In this document: positions 1 through 4,804 of the stretch, piece after piece
How positions within the stretch are numbered: position 1 is the stretch's first letter
Layout of the letters: the number at the start of each line of letters is the position of its first letter
DNA from: Gammaproteobacteria bacterium
GTDB lineage: Bacteria > Pseudomonadota > Gammaproteobacteria > Steroidobacterales > MnTg04
NCBI GenBank assembly: GCA_027297845.1
Contig: JAPUHG010000269.1
Location: 1 to 5,905, forward strand
Direction: 5' to 3'
Length of the DNA stretch: 5,905 nucleotides
Program-made: the position numbers and the translations under genes
The notes under the pieces: generated by a model
What the model was told of the DNA's origin: nothing
Database searches by the model: none
Seen by the model: the letters and a program-made list of their open reading frames with translations, nothing else

Positions 1-838
1 GATAACCGTTGCGGGCATGGCGAGTCGGCATGACGCAATCGAACATGTCGACGCCCCGCGCGACCGCCTTTACGATGTCAGCCGGCGTACCGACACCCAT
101 CAAATACCTGGGCCGGTCAGCCGGCATCGACGGTATCGTGACATCGAGCACCATCAGCCGCTCTTGCTCGCTCTCGCCGACCGACAGCCCGCCCAGGGCA
201 TAGCCATCGAAACCGAGCTCGCTCAGCCCGGCCAGCGATACCTGCCGCAGGTCCGGGTACATACCGCCCTGGACGATGCCAAACAACGCCGCATCCGTGG
301 CAGCCCCTTTAAGTTCGTCGAAACGGCGGCGGCACTTTTCGGCCCAGGACAGCGACAGTTCCATCGATGCCTGCGCCTGCGCAAAGGGGGCCGGGTAAGG
401 CGTGCATTCATCGAAAATCATGACGATATCGGACGCCAGGGCGTGCTGGACCTCCATCGACTTTTCCGGACTGAGAAAAATTTCTTCGCCATCGACCGGT
501 GAACGGAAACGGACCCCCTCCGGCGTGATCTTGCGCAACGATTCCAGACTCCAGACCTGGAAGCCACCGGAATCGGTCAGAATCGGACCGTCCCAATGCA
601 TGAAGCGATGCAGGCCACCATGTTTTTCGATGATTTCCGTGCCGGGTCTTAGCATCAGGTGAAAGGTATTGCCGAGGATGATCTGGCAGCCCAGATCGCT
701 GAGCTCTTCGGCGGTCATCGCCTTGACGGTGCCATAGGTGCCGACCGGCATGAACGCGGGCGTATCGACGATGCCACGCTGGAAAGTCAGCCTGCCCTGT
801 CGCGCAGCTCCATCGTTGGCCAACAACTCAAATTTCAT
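1..838 (-). CDS. tgt: Queuine/preQ1 tRNA-ribosyltransferase, C-terminus cut by window edge
   Basis: Tgt exchanges the guanine at position 34 of tRNAs with GUN anticodons (Tyr, His, Asn, Asp) for the queuosine precursor preQ1, in the cytoplasm. The reading frame is open from ATG at 838 to the left edge, giving 279 residues of an expected ~375. It begins MKFEL, as in E. coli. Motifs seen are FMPVGTYGTVK (29-39), ILGNTFHLMLRPG (54-66), GPILTDSGGFQ (84-94), DIVMIFDECTPYP (137-149), GGLSVGE (216-222), RYLMGVG (244-250) and DMFDCVMPTR (264-273). Asp89, Asp143 and Asp264 fall at the same numbers as the key aspartates of the E. coli enzyme. The missing C-terminal part would carry the zinc-binding cysteines. 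The start overlaps the end of queA by 11 bases, and AAGG lies seven bases upstream, suggesting translational coupling. One variant is Trp96 in FQVWSL, where E. coli has Phe. The identification is very secure. Confidence 0.97.
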   Translation of the reverse strand, partial: MKFELLANDGAARQGRLTFQRGIVDTPAFMPVGTYGTVKAMTAEELSDLGCQIILGNTFHLMLRPGTEIIEKHGGLHRFMHWDGPILTDSGGFQVWSLESLRKITPEGVRFRSPVDGEEIFLSPEKSMEVQHALASDIVMIFDECTPYPAPFAQAQASMELSLSWAEKCRRRFDELKGAATDAALFGIVQGGMYPDLRQVSLAGLSELGFDGYALGGLSVGESEQERLMVLDVTIPSMPADRPRYLMGVGTPADIVKAVARGVDMFDCVMPTRHARNGY

Positions 839-1871
839 GGTCGAGCCTTGCGTTGGGGTCGGGATAAATAAACATCGCATCGCCATAGCTAAAAAAGCGG
901 GACCGATTATCCACCGCATGACGATAAGCCGCCAATATTGCGTCGCGGCCGGCATAGGCGCTGACCAGCATCAGCAGGCTGGATCTAGGCAAATGGAAAT
1001 TGGTCAGCATGGCGTCGACGACCCGAAAGCGGAATCCCGGATAGATAAACAGATCCGTCTCGCCATGCATTGGCTGCAACTCACCATTGGCAGCGGCGCT
1101 TTCCAGGCTGCGCACCACGGTCGTACCGACCGCGATGACGCGCCCGCCACGCTCGCGGGTCCGTCGCACAGCCTCACAAACCTGATCCGGGATTTCTACC
1201 CGTTCTGCGTGCAGACGATGATTCTGAATATTTTCACTGCGCACTGGCTGGAAAGTTCCGGCACCGACATGCAGGGTCAGGCGGGTCTGTTCGATGCCAT
1301 CGTCAGCCAGCCGATCGAGCATGGCCTGGTCGAAATGCAGACCCGCGGTCGGTGCCGCCACCGCACCTGGCCGGTCGGCGTATACCGTCTGATAACGCTC
1401 AATATCCAGCGCCTGGTCGGCGCGCTGAATATAGGGCGGTAACGGCACGTGACCATCAGCCGCCAGGCAATCCATGACCTCGCGATCGAAGCGCAGACGA
1501 AAAAGATCGCCGTCGCGGCCCTCGACCACCGCGTGACAGTGCTTGAATAACAAGCGGGTCCCGGTGGGCGGCGATTTGCTGGCACGGACTTGTGCGGTCG
1601 CGCGTTCAGTACAGGTAACGCGTTCGATCAGGACCTCGCAGCGGCCGCCGCTTTCCTTGTTGCCGAGCAGTCGCGCCGGTATCACGCGGGTATCGTTGAG
1701 CACCAGCAGATCGCCGGACTGCAAAAGATCGCGGATATCGGGAAACTGTCGATCACTCAATTCACCGCTTGCGCCATCCAGGCACAGCAGGCGGCTGGCG
1801 CCGCGCCGGTCCGGCGGTTTTTGCGCGATCAGCGATTCCGGTAAATCGTATTCAAAATCGGCAAGCTGCAT
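828..1871 (-). CDS. queA: tRNA preQ1(34) S-adenosylmethionine ribosyltransferase-isomerase
   Basis: QueA transfers and isomerises the ribosyl part of S-adenosylmethionine onto preQ1 in tRNA, making epoxyqueuosine, the step after Tgt. The 347-residue length is normal for the family. Conserved blocks are DLLVLNDTRVIPARL (54-68), GHVPLPPYI (140-148), YQTVYADRPGAVAAPTAGLHF (160-180), LHVGAGTFQPV (200-210), HAERVEI (221-227), VGTTVVRSLES (248-258), FIYPGF (275-280), NFHLPRSSLLMLVSA (291-305) and FFSYGDAMFI (326-335). The start ATG at 1871 matches the usual family N-terminus, and an in-frame stop lies 18-16 bases upstream, so no longer start is possible. No good Shine-Dalgarno sequence precedes it. 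It is the first gene of a queA-tgt unit, and a terminator upstream isolates it from the sigma operon, so its own promoter should lie in roughly 1872-1915. I see no convincing consensus there. Confidence 0.97.
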   Translation of the reverse strand: MQLADFEYDLPESLIAQKPPDRRGASRLLCLDGASGELSDRQFPDIRDLLQSGDLLVLNDTRVIPARLLGNKESGGRCEVLIERVTCTERATAQVRASKSPPTGTRLLFKHCHAVVEGRDGDLFRLRFDREVMDCLAADGHVPLPPYIQRADQALDIERYQTVYADRPGAVAAPTAGLHFDQAMLDRLADDGIEQTRLTLHVGAGTFQPVRSENIQNHRLHAERVEIPDQVCEAVRRTRERGGRVIAVGTTVVRSLESAAANGELQPMHGETDLFIYPGFRFRVVDAMLTNFHLPRSSLLMLVSAYAGRDAILAAYRHAVDNRSRFFSYGDAMFIYPDPNARLDHEI

Positions 1872-1908
1872 AGGCCGCGCATGGTATCAGCTTCATTAGC
1901 CCTCGCCG

Positions 1909-1935
1909 AAAAAAAGGCCCGGAAATATCCGGGCC
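1909..1935 (-). terminator. Rho-independent terminator of the sigma/anti-sigma/PDZ operon
   Basis: A perfect 8-bp stem (1916-1923 with 1928-1935, GGCCCGGA/TCCGGGCC) closes a four-base AATA loop. On the minus strand it is followed directly by seven T (1915-1909). It starts 28 bases beyond the stop of the PDZ gene and ends before queA, so it terminates the minus-strand operon coming from the right. There is no T-run on the plus-strand side, so it is one-directional. Confidence 0.9.
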
Positions 1936-1962
1936 AGAACATAGATCCTGCGTCCATGAGAA

Positions 1963-3147
1963 TCAGGTACCGGTCGGCGCTTGCCCTTTCAGTTCGTGAA
2001 TGATGACATCCTCGTGAACGGTCCCATCGGTGCTACCTTTCCAGAACCTGATGTCGCGATCATTTTCGGGCAGCGTGATTTCCAGTTTGCGTTTCTTTTT
2101 CTTACGCATCACCTGTAACTCGACCGTGTCACCCGACTCATACGAGCCGATGATGCGAAACAACTGGCCCGGGCTGGATGGCTCGCGATCGCCGATTTTC
2201 AATATGACATCGCCATCCCGCAAATCGATGTCCTCGCTTTGCGGCGCACGCACAACAAGCAGGCCTTTCTTGGTACCAAAATACTCGCCAAGTTCCGGGG
2301 TCAGGGAAACCATTTCCATATCGCCCAGCGCGCCATGGAGTCGGTGGCCGCCAAATGCGAAAAACTGTCGCGTGCCCTTTCGCAAATGCGGGGCGATACC
2401 TCCGTGGGGGACAAGAAACTCAAAACTTTCTGAATCACCTAATGCTTCGAGAGACCCCGCAAGATCCGAGAAATCAAAATTGAAGGCAAAGTTGGACAAC
2501 TTAAACTCAGTCGTTTCGATAACAACGCTATACGGTTTGCCAGCGCGCAGATAATCCACGGTCACTTTCTGCCCCGGTTCTACGTCTTTCATAAAGCCGA
2601 TCAGTTTGCCGATCGCTGACTCAGCGTCATCGCCTTTGAGCGAGTTGCCATCGATCTCGACCAAGACGTCGCCCGCCTGCAGACCCGCCTTTGCGGCCGG
2701 TCCACCGGATGACACACCGGCAACTCCGACTCCGTCGGCACCGATTTCGTCGCTTTCCAGGTTAATGCCCAGCATCGCCTTGTTTTGCCGATCGCGCATG
2801 CGAATTACGACCTGACTGACCATTTCCTGGCCCAATTCCGCCATCTTGCGAGCGGCTTCCTCCATTTCCTCACGAGCGTTCGCTAGTTCCTCGCGGGCAT
2901 GCGCCATTTCTACGTCTCGCTCGGCCCGGCTGCGCTCAAATTCTTCCATCTCGCCATCCATTTCAGCCTGCGCCAGGCGAAACTCTTCGAACGCGGCATC
3001 ATTCAGCAGCTCTACGTTGGCAACTTCATCGAGCTCGGCGAATAATTCATCGGTGATTTCCTGTGCATCGGTCGCCTGCGCAGGCGCTACCATAGCCAAC
3101 ACCGCGACAACCACAACACCGCCAACAAAAACTCTCAAAATCTTCAT
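1963..3147 (-). CDS. Exported coiled-coil protein with two PDZ domains, no protease domain
   Basis: A 394-residue protein of unknown exact role, probably periplasmic. Residues 1-26 form a signal peptide: basic start MKILR, a long hydrophobic stretch (6-22) and a cleavage-type AQA at 24-26. Residues ~28-112 are highly acidic and rich in Glu, Ala, Met and Arg, reading as a long coiled coil. PDZ 1 (~123-215) holds MLGINL, SSGGPAAKAGLQAGDVLVEIDG and an end strand near VDYLRAGKPYSV. PDZ 2 (~278-358) has GLLVVRAP, LRDGDVILKIGD and ELQVMRKK, like the PDZ domains of DegP-type proteins. A basic KKKKRK patch lies at 349-354. No trypsin-like or site-2 protease motif is seen. GGAG six bases before ATG supports the start. 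It is third in the operon with the sigma and anti-sigma genes, suggesting envelope sensing or response. The architecture is clear; the function is inferred only from context. Confidence 0.88.
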   Translation of the reverse strand: MKILRVFVGGVVVVAVLAMVAPAQATDAQEITDELFAELDEVANVELLNDAAFEEFRLAQAEMDGEMEEFERSRAERDVEMAHAREELANAREEMEEAARKMAELGQEMVSQVVIRMRDRQNKAMLGINLESDEIGADGVGVAGVSSGGPAAKAGLQAGDVLVEIDGNSLKGDDAESAIGKLIGFMKDVEPGQKVTVDYLRAGKPYSVVIETTEFKLSNFAFNFDFSDLAGSLEALGDSESFEFLVPHGGIAPHLRKGTRQFFAFGGHRLHGALGDMEMVSLTPELGEYFGTKKGLLVVRAPQSEDIDLRDGDVILKIGDREPSSPGQLFRIIGSYESGDTVELQVMRKKKKRKLEITLPENDRDIRFWKGSTDGTVHEDVIIHELKGQAPTGT

Positions 3148-3153
3148 TTCTTT

Positions 3154-3157
3154 CTCC
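3154..3157 (-). promoter_or_regulatory. Ribosome binding site of the PDZ protein gene
   Basis: On the minus strand GGAG is followed by the six-base spacer AAAGAA and then ATG at 3147. This fixes the start of the PDZ gene and allows it to be translated independently of the anti-sigma gene, which stops 52 bases upstream. Confidence 0.8.
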
Positions 3158-3199
3158 GTGATAACAAATCTAATATTTGAAACTATCTATGATTAATCC

Positions 3200-3871
3200 T
3201 TACAAGGAAGCAAAGCTGGCTTCGGCATAACGAACCTTGACCAGCGAATCCATCAAATTCACTTTGTGCTGCCACAACTCTTTCGACTCGCCCGATGTCA
3301 GAGCCGTGTCGGGCTGGTTTAACGTGTAATTCACCATCGCAAGGCTGTTTTCCAGGCTCGAAATCGTGTTATCGGTTCCCGCGCGGACCACCTCGGGCCG
3401 TCCGGGCAGACTTTGTAACAACACGCCGAGTTGCCGTGAGCGATTCTTCAATGCATTTACGTCGTCCGTCTGGCTGGTCCCGTCTGAGGCTTGTGCCTGG
3501 CTCGCAACTGCGGATCCTGTTGCAGCTACAGCGGCCGAATCGGCGACCCGGTTTTCAAATGAGTCACGCCCGCTCAGGTTGCCCGCGAGCCAGACCATGA
3601 CCAGCACTGAGGCTGCGATTCCCCAGGCCAGCGGTTGCCGCCATGACAGACCGGATTTCGAGGGAACCTGCACGATGGACTGCCAACGACCATCCGGTGG
3701 CTCTATTTCCGGCAATGAGCGCATGGTTTCACGAAGATTCTTAAGACGAGACAGTTCCGCACGACAGGCGCCACAGCTGTCCAGGTGCACCCTCAGTTCA
3801 GGATCGCCGGCGTGGCCGTCCTGATTCTGAGCATCCCGTAGGTCTAGTAGCTGTTCGATACTTGCATGCAT
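3200..3871 (-). CDS. Single-pass membrane anti-sigma factor with zinc-finger-type motif
   Basis: A 223-residue protein, second in the operon after the ECF sigma factor, its likely target. The cytoplasmic N-terminus carries His29-X3-Cys33-X2-Cys36 (HLDSCGAC), the signature of zinc-associated anti-sigma domains, with His20 a possible further ligand. One hydrophobic segment (~80-98, from PLAWGIAASVLVMVWLAGN) should cross the inner membrane. The rest (~100-223) is then periplasmic: a low-complexity Ala/Ser/Gln linker (~110-135) followed by a helical-looking region (~138-215). The periplasmic part could receive a signal or contact the downstream PDZ protein, but this is inference. The start ATG at 3871 lies inside the sigma gene, with a 28-base overlap and a strong GAGGTGG ribosome binding site. 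A second ATG at 3867 is in the sigma frame and is not a start. The family call is good; the sensed signal is unknown. Confidence 0.88.
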   Translation of the reverse strand: MHASIEQLLDLRDAQNQDGHAGDPELRVHLDSCGACRAELSRLKNLRETMRSLPEIEPPDGRWQSIVQVPSKSGLSWRQPLAWGIAASVLVMVWLAGNLSGRDSFENRVADSAAVAATGSAVASQAQASDGTSQTDDVNALKNRSRQLGVLLQSLPGRPEVVRAGTDNTISSLENSLAMVNYTLNQPDTALTSGESKELWQHKVNLMDSLVKVRYAEASFASL

Positions 3872-4437
3872 GTTTCCACCTCACCGTCATCGGCCATCAT
3901 CCTGCGTAGTTTTTCGTGTCCTCGCGATAACTGCGATTTCGAAAAACTGGCAGTCTTGCCCATCATTGTCGCTATCTCTTTGTGGGTATATCCCTCCACG
4001 TCATACAACCAGATCACCGCCCGCGTGACCGGTGACAGTTGCGCCAGCTGGCGCTCAAGCTCCGCACTTTCCACGGCTCGTATTCCTTCACCCACGCCGC
4101 TGTGGTCCTCTGTTGGTGCGTCGTGTTCGGCCTCCAGCGGTGTTGCCAGCCGGTGCCAGGCCGACCTGAGCACCATCAGCGCCTTGTTGGCGGCGATCCG
4201 CCTGATCCAGGCGCCAACCGGCGCATCGCCCCGGTAACTATCGATCTTGCGCAGCACCTCAATAAAGGTGTCCTGCATTACCTCTTCGGCCTGATGCGGA
4301 TCGCGCAGTATCCGGATCGCCAGGTTATAGACCGGTTTCGCATAAGTCCGATAGACCAGCTCGTGCGCCTTGAGGTCACCACGCTGGGCCCGGCTGACAA
4401 TGGCCGGATCAATACTGGCTTGCAGGAATGTCGACAT
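3844..4437 (-). CDS. ECF-family RNA polymerase sigma factor
   Basis: A 197-residue group 4 (extracytoplasmic function) sigma factor. It would direct RNA polymerase to a stress or envelope regulon, probably held inactive by the anti-sigma factor encoded next. Region 2 (~20-95) shows the core-binding helix pattern RILRDPHQAEEVMQDTFIEV (42-61) and the promoter-melting part YRGDAPVGAWIRRIAANKA (68-86). An acidic linker (~100-125) follows. Region 4 (~125-181) has LSPVTRAVIWLYDVEGYTHKEIA and a helix-turn-helix ending SKSQLSRGHEKLRR, typical of ECF factors. I chose ATG at 4437, which has a purine-rich GAGAG upstream and gives a normal ECF N-terminus. The frame stays open to 4725, but that extension runs antisense through the tRNA-Leu gene and is spurious. 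The stop overlaps the anti-sigma gene by 28 bases. No clear ECF-type autoregulatory promoter (GGAAC-like -35) was found between 4438 and 4576. Confidence 0.93.
   Translation of the reverse strand: MSTFLQASIDPAIVSRAQRGDLKAHELVYRTYAKPVYNLAIRILRDPHQAEEVMQDTFIEVLRKIDSYRGDAPVGAWIRRIAANKALMVLRSAWHRLATPLEAEHDAPTEDHSGVGEGIRAVESAELERQLAQLSPVTRAVIWLYDVEGYTHKEIATMMGKTASFSKSQLSRGHEKLRRMMADDGEVETCMQVSNSY
3876..3883 (-). promoter_or_regulatory. Ribosome binding site of the anti-sigma gene, inside the sigma gene
   Basis: On the minus strand TGAGGTGG precedes the ATG at 3871 by four bases. It lies within the last codons of the sigma gene and supports coupled translation of sigma and anti-sigma factor, which would keep their amounts matched. 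Confidence 0.7.
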
Positions 4438-4507
4438 TTCGCTCTCTCTGATGCCTCGGGGGAGACAGGGGTCGCAGCTAAAGGAAAAAAGCCGGCTTCT
4501 TGCCCTG

Positions 4508-4538
4508 TTGTCCCAGGCTAACAACGCCATGCTACACT
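4508..4538 (+). promoter_or_regulatory. Probable promoter of tRNA-Leu with GC-rich discriminator
   Basis: TTGTCC (4508-4513, -35-like) and TACACT (4533-4538, -10-like) are 19 bases apart, each matching four of six consensus bases. TACACT is followed by TGCGCCCGC, a G+C-rich discriminator of the kind that makes stable-RNA promoters sensitive to ppGpp. Transcription would begin near 4545, about 32 bases before the mature tRNA. The spacing is longer than the ideal 17, so this is a moderate call. Confidence 0.45.
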
Positions 4539-4576
4539 TGCGCCCGCTTTTCTGCCCCCGCTCACAGCCTGGATAC

Positions 4577-4661
4577 GCCGAAGTGGTGGAATTGGTAGAC
4601 ACGCAGCACTCAAAATGCTGTGCCTTCGGGCGTGTCGGTTCGAGTCCGACCTTCGGCACCA
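4577..4661 (+). tRNA. tRNA-Leu(CAA), CCA encoded
   Basis: A complete class II tRNA of 85 bases. The acceptor stem pairs GCCGAAG (4577-4583) with CTTCGGC (4651-4657), followed by A4658 and an encoded CCA. The D-arm region contains TTGGTAGAC. The anticodon stem CAGCA/TGCTG (4604-4608 with 4616-4620) closes the loop CTCAAAA, giving anticodon CAA (4611-4613), which reads UUG leucine codons. The long variable arm has a GCC/GGC stem with a TTCG loop (4622-4631), as expected for leucine tRNAs. The T arm is GTCGG/CCGAC with loop TTCGAGT (4634-4650). It resembles E. coli leuX. It is transcribed away from the sigma operon. Confidence 0.98.
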
Positions 4662-4675
4662 TATTCCTTGCTCTT

Positions 4676-4745
4676 TTGCAGGCGCTTCGGCTATCCCGTT
4701 TCCCAGGCCGCTGAAAGCAAAACATGCAGATGCCTGCAACGCTTT
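4676..4745 (+). repeat. Overlapping inverted repeats between tRNA-Leu and the TPR gene
   Basis: TTGCAGGC (4676-4683) is the exact inverse complement of GCCTGCAA (4732-4739). The right half also belongs to a local hairpin, TGCAG/CTGCA (4725-4729 with 4734-4738, loop ATGC), flanked by AAAGC/GCTTT (4714-4718 with 4741-4745). The two pairings exclude each other. The local hairpin is followed by GCTTTATTCT, at best a weak terminator for the tRNA transcript. No other terminator is visible here. Confidence 0.4.
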
Positions 4746-4783
4746 ATTCTGCTAGCCTCCACTCTTTGGAAGCAGGTTTCGAA

Positions 4784-4804
4784 ATGAGCCCATCGGGGAC
4801 ATGA
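4784..4804 (+). CDS. Possible six-codon leader ORF overlapping the TPR gene start
   Basis: ATG at 4784 opens a frame encoding MSPSGT that stops at TGA 4802-4804. This stop overlaps the ATG of the next gene as ATGA. AGCAGG (4771-4776) sits seven bases before this ATG, a better-placed ribosome binding site than anything before the main start, where GGGGA is only one base away. It may serve to reinitiate translation into the downstream gene. Such a short frame can arise by chance, so confidence is low. Confidence 0.35.
   Translation: MSPSGT

Noticed and set aside
17..502. Plus-strand frame of 161 codons at the left edge
   Set aside because: It is antisense to tgt, whose minus-strand translation matches the family throughout; the plus-strand product has no recognisable features.
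738..1442. Plus-strand frame of 234 codons
   Set aside because: It is antisense to the tgt start and most of queA, both of which are unmistakable.
2030..2554. Plus-strand frame of 174 codons opposite the PDZ gene
   Set aside because: It is Ser/Pro-rich and low in complexity, as expected for the complement of a real coding frame.
4485..4498. Palindrome AAGCCGGCTT followed on the minus strand by T residues, terminator-like
   Set aside because: The palindrome leaves no room for a loop without reducing the stem to about three pairs. It also lies upstream of the sigma gene start, where termination would make little sense except as attenuation.
4577..4661. tRNA-Leu 3' end as an integration site
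   Set aside because: No repeat of the tRNA 3' end and no integrase gene was seen in the window, so an att site cannot be supported.
4438..4725. N-terminal extension of the sigma factor by 96 residues
   Set aside because: The extension is encoded antisense to tRNA-Leu and gives the well-known artefact peptide of tRNA-Leu complement (GLEPTRPKAQHFECC). The internal ATG at 4437 gives a normal ECF N-terminus.
4741..4760. TATTCT or TGCTAGCCT as a -10 element for the TPR gene
   Set aside because: No acceptable -35 sequence lies at a suitable distance upstream of either.
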